This document shows, in pieces, positions 1-6,922 of a stretch of DNA of 11,708 nt (its first letter is position 1; each line of letters starts with the position of its first letter). This stretch comes from Bacteroidota bacterium (GTDB lineage: Bacteria; Bacteroidota; Bacteroidia; Flavobacteriales_D; Crocinitomicaceae). A program made the position numbers and the translations under genes. The stretch spans positions 1 through 11,708 of the forward strand of contig JAHKAT010000328.1 of NCBI GenBank assembly GCA_018825925.1. Reading direction: 5' to 3'. The notes beneath the pieces are model-generated. The model saw nothing but the letters and a program-made list of their open reading frames with translations. It was not told where the DNA came from and did not search any database.

Positions 1-362
1 GTGGTGGCTTGGAAGAACTCAAGGGCAAGTTTGGCAGAGACTTGTCTTTCAATGGATACCCTTGTGGGATCAAGCTGTGGTGCTGGTTTGGTCGTTTGCT
101 TAATATCCTCTCCCTTCTCTGGTTTGGACTTAGGTTCCGCTATTCCCACAACTTCGTGTTTCTTAAAGCTCCACCTACCCCTATCGTCCTGGGACAGGTT
201 ATCAATAGCGAGAACATTCCCCGGGGTGATATTGTCGTCTTCGTCTTTCAGGAATGTGGTATATGGTACATCCTCATCCGTTGTTACCTGAGTAAGTTTC
301 CAGTTCCCATAATCGTTAGCACCCGTCTTTAATACTTTGACTGCCTTAACTGTTATGTTCAA
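1..362 (-). CDS. Partial unknown protein, phage-like, possibly OB-fold nucleic-acid binding (runs off left edge)
   Basis: The minus strand is open from a TTG at 360-362 to the edge of the window, giving 120 residues without a stop. The start is chosen because a perfect AGGAGG lies 6 bases upstream and because the TTG overlaps the stop of the preceding small frame (TTGA). The protein starts MNITVKAVKVLKTG, followed by a probably beta-rich part with NDYGNWKLTQV and TTFLKDEDDNITPG. From about residue 73 there is a charged, Pro/Lys-rich linker, and then a helical segment containing SIERQVSAKLALEFF. A short beta-barrel-like front followed by a SIERQ-type helix recalls phage single-strand DNA-binding accessory proteins; this is a weak resemblance from memory. 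GC (about 48% over the first 180 bases) and the strong ribosome binding site both differ from the rest of the window. Coding looks real; function is unassigned. Confidence 0.6.
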   Translation of the reverse strand, partial: MNITVKAVKVLKTGANDYGNWKLTQVTTDEDVPYTTFLKDEDDNITPGNVLAIDNLSQDDRGRWSFKKHEVVGIAEPKSKPEKGEDIKQTTKPAPQLDPTRVSIERQVSAKLALEFFQAT

Positions 363-374
363 ATTACTCCTCCT
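354..374 (-). promoter_or_regulatory. Strong Shine-Dalgarno site with TTGA stop/start overlap
   Basis: Read on the minus strand, AGGAGG is followed by AGTAAT and then TTG, which is ideal spacing. It lies inside the last codons of the upstream small frame, whose TGA shares two bases with the TTG. Genes in the remaining 11 kb mostly lack such a site, as is usual in Bacteroidota. This site fixes the TTG as the start and suggests the segment comes from a genome that relies on Shine-Dalgarno initiation. Confidence 0.7.
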
Positions 375-535
375 CTATTTCTAAATTGGCTACTCTTTTC
401 CCTGGTATCATTAATAGCTTTTAACTGTCCAATATTAAAACAAGCCCAAAACATAACTCCTAATCCCCCAGCACACCAGAGATTGGATTGAAATCCCCAA
501 GCAAGTAAACAAGCAAGAACCATCCAGTTCTGCAT
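359..535 (-). CDS. Small membrane-protein frame, 58 aa, probably chimeric at its N-terminus
   Basis: This frame starts at an ATG (533-535) and ends in a TGA at 359-361. That stop overlaps the TTG start of the next gene as TTGA, a typical translational-coupling arrangement. Residues about 5-35 are hydrophobic with W, C and G, consistent with one or two membrane segments (VLACLLAWG and GLGVMFWACFNIG). The last 20 residues are polar and charged. No ribosome binding site precedes the ATG. The first 8-12 codons lie antisense to sequence that reads well as the carotenoid desaturase of the neighbouring segment. The true N-terminus was therefore probably lost at the junction near 500, and the C-terminal 45 or so residues are the trustworthy part. 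It could be a small phage membrane protein; the function is unknown. Confidence 0.4.
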   Translation of the reverse strand: MQNWMVLACLLAWGFQSNLWCAGGLGVMFWACFNIGQLKAINDTREKSSQFRNRGGVI

Positions 536-1083
536 TGATTTTTTATTGGGGTATGAATGGAACTGACGACCGATTGGATTTACACAATATATTTTTTAGT
601 GATACCTACGAAGCCGAATTTAAGGCTCTTTTTGAAAGCAAGACACTCGCAAGCGACCCTACTGTTTATGTGCACGTAAGCTCCAAAATGAAAAAGGACG
701 ACGCTCCTGAAGGAAAGGAAAATTGGTTTGTTATGATCAATGCACCCAGTAATTCTGGACAAGATTGGGAAAAGTTTAGAAAAGACGCTCGAATACTGAT
801 CCTCGAAAAACTAACACGCATACTAGGTTACTCTGTTGCATCTCGAATTGAAGTAGAAGAATATTTAGATCCAATTCGCATCGAAAGTAGAACTTCAAGT
901 TTTGCTGGTGCATTGTATGGTGCAAGTTCAAATCATCGATCAGCTGCTTTTTTTAGACACGCCAATTTTTCTATAATCAAAGGATTGTATTTCGTTGGTG
1001 GAAGTGTTCACCCAGGAGGTGGAATTCCACTTTGTTTGCTTTCGGCGAAAATTGCAACCGGAGATTTGATTGGTGAAAAATGA
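535..1083 (+). CDS. crtI: Phytoene desaturase / CrtI-CrtD family, C-terminal third only
   Basis: The readable protein is the C-terminal part of a bacterial carotenoid desaturase, an FAD-dependent flavoprotein that introduces double bonds into phytoene or hydroxylated carotenoids at the membrane. Family landmarks are FYWGM, then LDLHNIFFS, then DPTVYVHVSSKMKKDDAPEG, then ENWFVMINAP with SGQDW. TSSFAGALYGASSNHRSAAF follows, and finally the FAD-binding C-terminal motif GGSVHPGGGIPLCLLSAK. The stop is TGA at 1081-1083. The same frame continues upstream of the nominal TTG as KQEPSSSAL, matching the family back to about 511, so 535 is not a real start. Full-length members are about 490 residues, so roughly 300 N-terminal residues, including the dinucleotide-binding GxGxxG, are missing. 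The loss is caused by the junction with the left segment. CrtI and CrtD subtypes cannot be told apart here. Confidence 0.85.
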   Translation: MIFYWGMNGTDDRLDLHNIFFSDTYEAEFKALFESKTLASDPTVYVHVSSKMKKDDAPEGKENWFVMINAPSNSGQDWEKFRKDARILILEKLTRILGYSVASRIEVEEYLDPIRIESRTSSFAGALYGASSNHRSAAFFRHANFSIIKGLYFVGGSVHPGGGIPLCLLSAKIATGDLIGEK

Positions 1084-1117
1084 TTTTTCGACTTCACTCA
1101 ATCTCAACGCCACAAAA

Positions 1118-2320
1118 TCAACCCACTTCTATTTCAGTGCGAATAATATCTTCTAAAGTTTCACGTCGACGAATGAGTTTCATCTTTTTTCCATCCACTA
1201 AAACTTCGGCAGGACGAAGACGAGAATTATAGTTGTTGGCCATAGAAAAGCCATAAGCTCCAGCGTTTCGTATAGCTAAAACATCTCCTTCTTTTACTTC
1301 AGAAATCAAACGGTCGTATCCTAAGGTATCGCTTTCACAAATATACCCTACCACACTGTACAAACGCTCTGTTCCATTTGGATTTGAGACATTATCAATT
1401 TGGTGGTACGCATCGTAAAACATTGGCCGAATCAAATGATTTTGACCACTATCTACACCGATAAAAACAGTACTTGTGGTTTGTTTAATCACATTTGCTT
1501 TCACCAAAAAATGACCTGATTCGGAAACCAAATATTTTCCAGGTTCGAACCAAAGTTCCAAATCTCGTCCGTATTCTTTACAAAAAGCTCTGAAAGAATC
1601 TGCAATTTCTTTTCCTATTTGCTCGATATTGGTAACGATATCACCTTTTTTATAACCTACCTTAAAACCAGAACCGAAATCCAAAAATTTTAGGTCAGGA
1701 AACTCTTTTGCTGTCTCATAAAGCAAAGCAGCACCTCTTAAAAACACTTGTGCGTCAATAATATCGCTTCCTGTATGCATGTGCAAACCGGTGACTTGAA
1801 TTTTAAAGGTGTCTGTAATGCGCTTAATGTGTCGCACTTGATGTATGGAAATCCCAAATTTTGAATCAATATGTCCTACTGATATATGACTGTTTCCACC
1901 CGCCATAATATGCGGATTGATTCGAATACAACAAGGAACAGAGTCTCCATAAGTGTTTCCAAAAATTTCAAGAATGGATAAATTATCTATATTGATGTGC
2001 ACTCCCAATTCCACTGCTTGTTGTATCTCCGAAAAATCGACACAATTGGGGGTATACATTATTTGACTCGGCAAAAATCCAGCACGTAGTCCAAGAAAAA
2101 CTTCCTCTATCGAGACAGCGTCTAAATCTGCTCCTTCAGCCTTTAATAATTGTAAAATATGAATATTGCTTAATGCCTTCATCGCATAATGCAATTTAAC
2201 AGGCAAACCGTCAAAAGCATTTTTTAGGGTATTAAATTGCTTGCGGATTTTTGTAGCATCGTAAACGTAGGTTGGGGTTTGGAATTCTTCGGTTACTTGT
2301 AGAAGTTGTTTAGACGTCAT
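1118..2320 (-). CDS. lysA: Diaminopimelate decarboxylase
   Basis: This cytoplasmic PLP enzyme decarboxylates meso-diaminopimelate to L-lysine, the last step of lysine synthesis. With the ATG at 2318-2320 the protein has 400 residues, normal for the family. The PLP lysine is K48 in HYAMKALSN. Other landmarks are HMHTGSD (about 181-186), the phosphate-binding glycine stretch DFGSGFKVGY (about 215), the substrate loop FEPGKYLV (about 258-265), the active-site cysteine in CESDTLG (C328) and GAYGFSMANNYNSRLRPAEVL near the C-terminus. An in-frame TTG lies three codons upstream, but a -7 promoter element ends only 8 bases before it, so the ATG is preferred. It stands alone on the minus strand and converges on the truncated desaturase. 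No lysine riboswitch is visible. Confidence 0.95.
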   Translation of the reverse strand: MTSKQLLQVTEEFQTPTYVYDATKIRKQFNTLKNAFDGLPVKLHYAMKALSNIHILQLLKAEGADLDAVSIEEVFLGLRAGFLPSQIMYTPNCVDFSEIQQAVELGVHINIDNLSILEIFGNTYGDSVPCCIRINPHIMAGGNSHISVGHIDSKFGISIHQVRHIKRITDTFKIQVTGLHMHTGSDIIDAQVFLRGAALLYETAKEFPDLKFLDFGSGFKVGYKKGDIVTNIEQIGKEIADSFRAFCKEYGRDLELWFEPGKYLVSESGHFLVKANVIKQTTSTVFIGVDSGQNHLIRPMFYDAYHQIDNVSNPNGTERLYSVVGYICESDTLGYDRLISEVKEGDVLAIRNAGAYGFSMANNYNSRLRPAEVLVDGKKMKLIRRRETLEDIIRTEIEVG

Positions 2321-2337
2321 TAATTTCAAGTTTGCCG

Positions 2338-2345
2338 CAAAGATA
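2338..2345 (-). promoter_or_regulatory. Bacteroidota -7 element of lysA
   Basis: On the minus strand this reads TATCTTTG, a perfect TAnnTTTG. Transcription would start about 4 bases later, leaving a leader of about 14 bases before the ATG at 2320. No clear -33 TTTG is seen at the expected distance. The position argues against the upstream TTG as start codon. Confidence 0.6.
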
Positions 2346-2440
2346 GCTTGTTGTTTTTAATTATGTTTTGTTAAAATTTAAGTGTTTGGTGAAATAATTA
2401 ACAAAAAAGCTATTTATGTGTAAAAACTAGTTTTTGGTGA

Positions 2441-2479
2441 AAAATACCATGTAGTCCCAGGCACATAGAACTGGAGACT
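2441..2479 (-). terminator. Possible terminator behind dsbD
   Basis: Downstream of the dsbD stop, the minus strand contains AGTCTCCAG, a 10-base loop, and CTGGGACT, an eight-pair stem with one bulged T. The bases ACATGGT and a short T run (ATTTTT) follow. The T tract is not directly adjacent to the stem, so this is a moderate candidate only. Confidence 0.35.
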
Positions 2480-2493
2480 GACAAAAAACAAAT

Positions 2494-4590
2494 TTATTTC
2501 TTCTTATCAAGCTCCTTCAACCCATCTTTCAACCAATTATTGAAGTCTTTCGGTTTAGAATGATGCTCGTAATCTGCTGGGCCATTTCCTAAATCCTCAC
2601 CTTTTGGAGATTGAAGAATGTAATACGGTTGGGCTGTAATTTGGTATTCTTTTAGTTGTTTGTACATCCATTTATCGCCAGTAGTTTTTAAACTCATCAT
2701 TTTACCTTTGCGCAATTCAACCACTTTTCTCTCCGATTCTGGCAAAGGAATTCTTTCGTCAACATGAAGTGAAACAATCACCACATCATTTCTTAAAATG
2801 TCGATAATACCTGGTTCTCCCCACACGCTTTGCTCCATTCTTCTACAATTCACACAATTATGTCCTGTAAAATCAACAAACAAGGGTTTATTTACTTTCT
2901 CAGCATGCGCTAAAGCAAGGTCATAATCGTGAAACACCATAATGTTTTGTGGTCCTAGCTCCATACCTTCAACAGTTTCGCTGCTTGAAACCGAAGAAGA
3001 CGAACCTCCTCCGCCAAAACCAAGTGGAGATTCAGAATAACTCATAGGTGGTGGAAAGGCTGCTATCAATTTCAACGGAGCGCCAAACATTCCTGGAATC
3101 ATATAGATTACGAACATTAACGTCAATATACCCATCAGCGACCTGCCAACGGACAAATACTCCAACGGACTATCGTGGGGTAAACGGATTAAACCGAACA
3201 AGTAGATGGTCAAAACTAAGAATATTGCAATCCAAATGGCCAGGAATAATTCTCTTTCTAACAGGTGAGATTGAAGTGCGAGATCTGCATTCGATAAAAA
3301 TTTGAAAGCCAAAGCCAACTCCAAGAATCCGAGCACTACTTTCACAGTGTTTAACCAACCGCCCGATTGTGGCAAACTATTCAACCAGCCTGGAAATGCC
3401 GCAAATAATCCAAAAGGAAGGGCCAATGCAAAACCAAAACCAAACATACCCATCAGTAGCGCCTCGCCTCCTCCTTGAGAAGCAGTACCTACCAATAAGA
3501 CACCTAGAATTGGACCCGTGCATGAAAAAGAAACCAAAGCTAAAACCAAAGCCATAAAAAAGATTCCAATCAATCCACCTTTGTCGGCTTTAGCATCCGC
3601 CTTATTCACCCATGAACTTGGCATTCTAATCTCAAAAGCACCCATGAAAGAAAGTGCAAAAACGATTAACAAAATAAAGAATGCAACATTAAACCAAGGA
3701 TTCGTGGACATTTCATTGAGCAAACTAGCTGAATTTGTAACCACGACCAACAAGCCAAGTAAAACATAGATTAAAATGATACTTAATCCGTAAATACTTG
3801 CGTTTTGAATTCCTTTTGCTTTGGAAGGACTTCTTTTGGTAAAGAAACTCACCGTCATTGGAATCATAGGAAAAACACAAGGCGTAAGCAAAGCCGCCAA
3901 ACCACTGATAAAAGCCAAAATGAATATTTTCCAAAGAGATTTATCTTTTACAGTACCTTTCTTATCAACATTGTCAATTTTTGATGATTTAAGCTCTTTT
4001 TCCGTTGAATTATTTTTCGCTGTGTCTGCAGAAACCAAAGCTTGATTCTCCACATCGGTTGGCGCATCAATTACTGGTGTTGGGACTTCTGCTACAGCAA
4101 TTTGACAACCTTTTATCTTTAAAGAAATTGGGTAATCTGCATTGCGCAAACATTTAACGTCATTACACGTTTGATATTCAAATGTACCTTCAACGGTAAA
4201 CGGTTCGTCTACTAAAATTTTAATTTTTTGTTTGAACACAACTGTTCCTTCATGAAAAAACAAATCTTCATCTGCCAATTCATCTCGCATATAATGCGGT
4301 TTAGGCTCAACAACCTTTCCAAGTAATTCAAAATTCTTTGATTTTTTAAAAGTCAAAGAACTAGGAAACAAAAAACTCCCTTCCGGCAACTTCATTGCGT
4401 TGATATGCCACTTCGGAACAATTTTAACCGTTGCTACTAAAAATGCCTCACAATCGGTTTGTTGCACACTAAAGGTGGCCTTTACTTTATCTTCAGGTAA
4501 TTCAATTTGTGTGTTCCCGAACACAGAAAAGAAGGCTGTAAAAAGGGCTAAAAGGAAAAAATTTTGCATTGATTTTGTTGGTTGGATCAT
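2494..4590 (-). CDS. dsbD: Thiol:disulfide interchange protein DsbD (full length)
   Basis: DsbD carries electrons from cytoplasmic thioredoxin across the inner membrane to periplasmic reductases and cytochrome c maturation proteins. The 698 residues hold all three modules. Residues 8-26 form a signal peptide, followed by the periplasmic alpha domain (about 30-160) with the cysteine pair CNDVKC (C142, C147). After a polar linker (about 165-215) comes the membrane domain of about eight helices (about 220-510) with C238 in LTPCVFP and C357 in FSCTGP. A Gly/Ser-rich linker (525-537) leads to the C-terminal thioredoxin-like gamma domain with CVNC (C579, C582). All six redox cysteines are therefore present. 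The ATG at 4590 is used; the ATG at 4569 (codon 8) would start directly at the signal peptide and is equally plausible. It lies 36 bases behind a stand-alone alpha-domain gene and is probably cotranscribed with it. Confidence 0.93.
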   Translation of the reverse strand: MIQPTKSMQNFFLLALFTAFFSVFGNTQIELPEDKVKATFSVQQTDCEAFLVATVKIVPKWHINAMKLPEGSFLFPSSLTFKKSKNFELLGKVVEPKPHYMRDELADEDLFFHEGTVVFKQKIKILVDEPFTVEGTFEYQTCNDVKCLRNADYPISLKIKGCQIAVAEVPTPVIDAPTDVENQALVSADTAKNNSTEKELKSSKIDNVDKKGTVKDKSLWKIFILAFISGLAALLTPCVFPMIPMTVSFFTKRSPSKAKGIQNASIYGLSIILIYVLLGLLVVVTNSASLLNEMSTNPWFNVAFFILLIVFALSFMGAFEIRMPSSWVNKADAKADKGGLIGIFFMALVLALVSFSCTGPILGVLLVGTASQGGGEALLMGMFGFGFALALPFGLFAAFPGWLNSLPQSGGWLNTVKVVLGFLELALAFKFLSNADLALQSHLLERELFLAIWIAIFLVLTIYLFGLIRLPHDSPLEYLSVGRSLMGILTLMFVIYMIPGMFGAPLKLIAAFPPPMSYSESPLGFGGGGSSSSVSSSETVEGMELGPQNIMVFHDYDLALAHAEKVNKPLFVDFTGHNCVNCRRMEQSVWGEPGIIDILRNDVVIVSLHVDERIPLPESERKVVELRKGKMMSLKTTGDKWMYKQLKEYQITAQPYYILQSPKGEDLGNGPADYEHHSKPKDFNNWLKDGLKELDKKK

Positions 4591-4626
4591 TTCTAATTTA
4601 ATGATGTGATTGAATGTTCGAAATTT

Positions 4627-5076
4627 TTAATTTAATCTAATCTCTAAGATTTCATCTATTGGAGGTAGACACATAACGTCATTGCAAACCATGAAATTAA
4701 CGGTATATTCAATTGTTGAAGGTGCTTCGTACAAAACTTTTTGAGAAAATTTCACTTCCTTTTCAAAGTACAATACCTCAGACTCAAAGTTTTCATCAAA
4801 AGCTTTTATTGGTTCAGGCTCAGCTACTGTTGCAAACAACTTTGCGTTTCCTTGGACTTTAAAAGTAAAACTGGTTGGAATCGGTCCTGCCATTGGATCA
4901 ACAGCTTGGGCATATAAGTGCCAACCTTCCTGAATGTTTGCGTAAATATTAATTTGTTTCGTTTCTTGGTCATAGCCACTGCGCCACGAAACAACTTTAT
5001 CTTGCGAAAAGGCAAGAAAAACAGAGCAAATGAAAACAAAAGTTAAACTGAATCTCATGAAACAAAAATAGCGCAT
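4627..5076 (-). CDS. Stand-alone secreted DsbD alpha-domain (DsbD_N-like) protein
   Basis: This short secreted protein has 149 residues, or 143 if it starts at the second ATG (5058). A hydrophobic signal sequence spans about residues 8-24, ending near LAFSQ. The mature part is one beta-sandwich domain like DsbD alpha. It shares a WHLYAQAVDP...PTSFTF section and ends with CNDVMCLPP, in which C131 and C136 have the same spacing and context as CNDVKC in the neighbouring DsbD. There is no membrane domain and no thioredoxin domain. By family knowledge the cysteine pair would accept electrons from the DsbD gamma domain and pass them to periplasmic clients. Being encoded just ahead of dsbD, it may be an additional, exchangeable alpha module; this role is inferred. 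A -7 element (5063-5070) lies between the two candidate ATGs and favours MRFSLTF as the start. Confidence 0.85.
   Translation of the reverse strand: MRYFCFMRFSLTFVFICSVFLAFSQDKVVSWRSGYDQETKQINIYANIQEGWHLYAQAVDPMAGPIPTSFTFKVQGNAKLFATVAEPEPIKAFDENFESEVLYFEKEVKFSQKVLYEAPSTIEYTVNFMVCNDVMCLPPIDEILEIRLN
5063..5070 (-). promoter_or_regulatory. Possible -7 element of the dsbD-alpha/dsbD pair
   Basis: The minus strand reads TATTTTTG, fitting TAnnTTTG, and the ATG of MRFSLTF begins only 4 bases after it. If functional, the transcript would be leaderless or nearly so. The element also lies inside the longer reading that starts at 5076, so chance cannot be excluded in this AT-rich DNA. Confidence 0.35.
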
Positions 5077-5147
5077 TGCTGCATATATTTCATGAATTTA
5101 GCTCTTCATCCTTGGAATCCTAACAAATTTTGTGATTGGAATTATAA

Positions 5148-5432
5148 TTACTTCAGTTCAATATCAATGATATTCTCCAGTGGAATCCATATTCCTCCCT
5201 TTAAGCAAAGGTATTTGTTGCCGCTTGCCCAAATCGTAGTAGTAATGCTTTTTTCGCCTTCATCGTCCTTATAAGTTATATAAACTTTGGTATGGTACGA
5301 GTTGCCAATTAAAAGTGCTCCAGCAATTTTTCTTTCTAAATTTTGGTCCTGTTCAATGTTCACTGGTTTTTCGAAAGAAGGTTGAGAAATTTCTTCAGTT
5401 TCATTAATGTTCGTAGTGAGTGCGAGTTCCAT
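5148..5432 (-). CDS. Conserved-looking hypothetical protein, 94 aa
   Basis: The product cannot be named. From the ATG at 5430-5432 it has 94 residues; a longer reading to 5462 depends on a TTG that sits inside the -7 element and is rejected. The first 33 residues are polar, acidic and low in predicted structure. Residues 34-94 look like a small beta domain: ERKIAGALLIGNSYHTKVYITYKDDEGE, then TTTIWASGNKYLCLKGGIWIPLENIIDIEL. The alternating hydrophobic pattern and the KGG-x-WIPLENI ending recall small proteins in flavobacterial genomes in which a strand pair ends in 'ligand-KGG-IPI', which I recall without a name. There is no signal peptide, so it is probably cytoplasmic. It precedes the dsbD-alpha gene by about 70 bases in the same direction, but a separate promoter for the latter is possible. 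Confidence 0.7.
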   Translation of the reverse strand: MELALTTNINETEEISQPSFEKPVNIEQDQNLERKIAGALLIGNSYHTKVYITYKDDEGEKSITTTIWASGNKYLCLKGGIWIPLENIIDIELK

Positions 5433-5459
5433 AATCCTTTCGTTTTCAATGACTATATT

Positions 5460-5467
5460 CAAATGTA
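5460..5467 (-). promoter_or_regulatory. -7 element of the 94-aa gene
   Basis: The minus strand reads TACATTTG, a perfect TAnnTTTG. The expected start of transcription is about 24 bases before the ATG at 5432. The leader contains AAAGGA, but too close to the ATG to be a good ribosome binding site. No convincing -33 element is seen. Confidence 0.5.
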
Positions 5468-5602
5468 CAAAAATGATAATGCCTTTTTTTACTCAAGGGA
5501 GTTAAATGTATATTCGAGTGTATTTACTTAAAATCGCAAACAGAATTAGAAATAATAGTCAACCGAATTAAAAAATTTTAATTTTACTCAACATTAAAAA
5601 AA

Positions 5603-6922
5603 ATGGTTCGATTCTTCTATTTTATTCTTTGGGTTACTATGAATTATGTTCTCCGAATATATTTCAAAACGATTAAAGTAATAAATGGTCCGAAGGAATT
5701 TTATGGTCGCACGATATATGTATCCAACCATGCCTCCGCTTTTATGGATCCTCTTGTTGCAGGTGCACTGAGAAGGCCCATTGTTTTTTTTATGACCCGT
5801 TCGGATATTTTTAATTCAATAAGTCGACCGTTTTTATGGGCAGCCCATATGCTCCCAATTTATCGTCAACACGATGGAGAGGATACTAAATCAAAAAATG
5901 AAAAGGTATTTAATGAATGTGCTAAAATTTTAAAGTATGGTCGAAACCTACTTATTTTTAGTGAAGGGTTTACGGACGATAAATTTATAAGAAGGTTAAA
6001 GCCTATCAAAAAAGGAGCTGTTCGTATTGGATTCAACACACTTGAAAAATACAACTGGCAATTCAATGTAAATGTGGCAGCAATTGGAATCAATTATACC
6101 GACCCGAATCAATTGAGGAGTGAGGTTTTGATTTCAAACTCAAATAAAATTTGTTTAAACGATTACAAAGAACGCTATCTCGAAAATCCGAACAAAGTAA
6201 TAAACGAGCTCACCAAATTAATGGAAGGGCTTATGCAAGAACAGATCACCCACATACAAAACAAAGATTTTAGTGAGTTGCACGAAAACGTGATGGCCAT
6301 CACTGGAAAAGGCATGCATCCCACGCAAACCGACTTTACTATCCCACTTCAAGAAAGATGGAATTATTCAAAAAAATTAGCTGAATTTATCAACCAAAAT
6401 GAGCGTGTTTTTCAATCAACAGACCTAGGTGAACGCCTTAAGATTCATCATATAAAAGCAGAAAAAACAGGTGTTTTATGGAGTGACATACAAAACTTAC
6501 TCAAAGGTAAATCCATCGATTATTTACTCGATTTGTTCTTACTTGTATTTTTACTGCCAGTGGTTATTTTAAATTTAATTCATTCCTATTTTCCTTACCT
6601 TTTTATAAAAAAATGGGTTGAAAAATCCTTTAAACGCAAGGTGTTTTGGGGTTCCGTAAAATTGCTTCTGGGAATGATTATTATTGGATTATTAAATATT
6701 CCGATCGTTTATTTTTTGACGAATTACTTTGGGGTATCCTATTGGTGGGGATTTACCTATTACCTATGTCTTGGCCCCTTTTTTTTAGGACATATTTACT
6801 GGAAAAAAGCATGGTTTAATTTTCAACGTAAAAAATTTCTTACTCAAGAAATAGTTAAAACAGTAGCTGCCTCTCAACAAAATTTGCAAAAAGAAATTCG
6901 CACTTTAATTCCTTTTGCCTAA
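5603..6922 (+). CDS. Membrane glycerolipid acyltransferase, PlsC superfamily
   Basis: This is a probable 1-acylglycerol-3-phosphate or glycerol-3-phosphate acyltransferase acting at the inner membrane in phospholipid synthesis. The acyltransferase domain covers about residues 1-240. The catalytic box is VSNHASAFMDPL, with H43 and D49. Five residues separate His and Asp, as in the SCT1/GPT2-like branch, rather than the four of classical PlsC. The glycerolipid-binding block is IFSEGFTDDKFIRRLKPIKKGAVRIGF (E121, G122), where F-S-E-G replaces the usual F-P-E-G. After a helical, charged middle (about 185-300), the C-terminus has two to four membrane segments (about 305-335 and 350-400), longer than plain PlsC enzymes of about 240 residues. 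An ATG at 5603 after an A-rich stretch is the start; no -7 element was found upstream. It ends convergently with crcB. Substrate specificity cannot be read from the sequence. Confidence 0.85.
   Translation: MVRFFYFILWVTMNYVLRIYFKTIKVINGPKEFYGRTIYVSNHASAFMDPLVAGALRRPIVFFMTRSDIFNSISRPFLWAAHMLPIYRQHDGEDTKSKNEKVFNECAKILKYGRNLLIFSEGFTDDKFIRRLKPIKKGAVRIGFNTLEKYNWQFNVNVAAIGINYTDPNQLRSEVLISNSNKICLNDYKERYLENPNKVINELTKLMEGLMQEQITHIQNKDFSELHENVMAITGKGMHPTQTDFTIPLQERWNYSKKLAEFINQNERVFQSTDLGERLKIHHIKAEKTGVLWSDIQNLLKGKSIDYLLDLFLLVFLLPVVILNLIHSYFPYLFIKKWVEKSFKRKVFWGSVKLLLGMIIIGLLNIPIVYFLTNYFGVSYWWGFTYYLCLGPFFLGHIYWKKAWFNFQRKKFLTQEIVKTVAASQQNLQKEIRTLIPFA

Noticed and set aside
1..332. Plus-strand open frames of 96 and 107 codons at the left edge
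   Set aside because: They lie opposite the minus-strand gene, which has a ribosome binding site, coupled start and sensible protein composition. The plus-strand products look like random translation.
1075..1089. GAAAAAT-G-ATTTTTC palindrome at the end of the desaturase gene, as a terminator
   Set aside because: The loop is a single base, the stem is almost all A/T, and no T tract follows beyond the stem itself.
2321..2329. Upstream TTG as the start of lysA
   Set aside because: It begins 8 bases after the -7 element, leaving almost no leader, and the ATG three codons later gives the usual protein length.
3048..4045. Plus-strand open frames inside dsbD
   Set aside because: They are antisense to a full-length, motif-complete DsbD and have no family features or start signals.
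5433..5462. N-terminal extension of the 94-aa protein to a TTG
   Set aside because: The TTG forms part of the TACATTTG promoter element, so it would lie upstream of the predicted transcript start.
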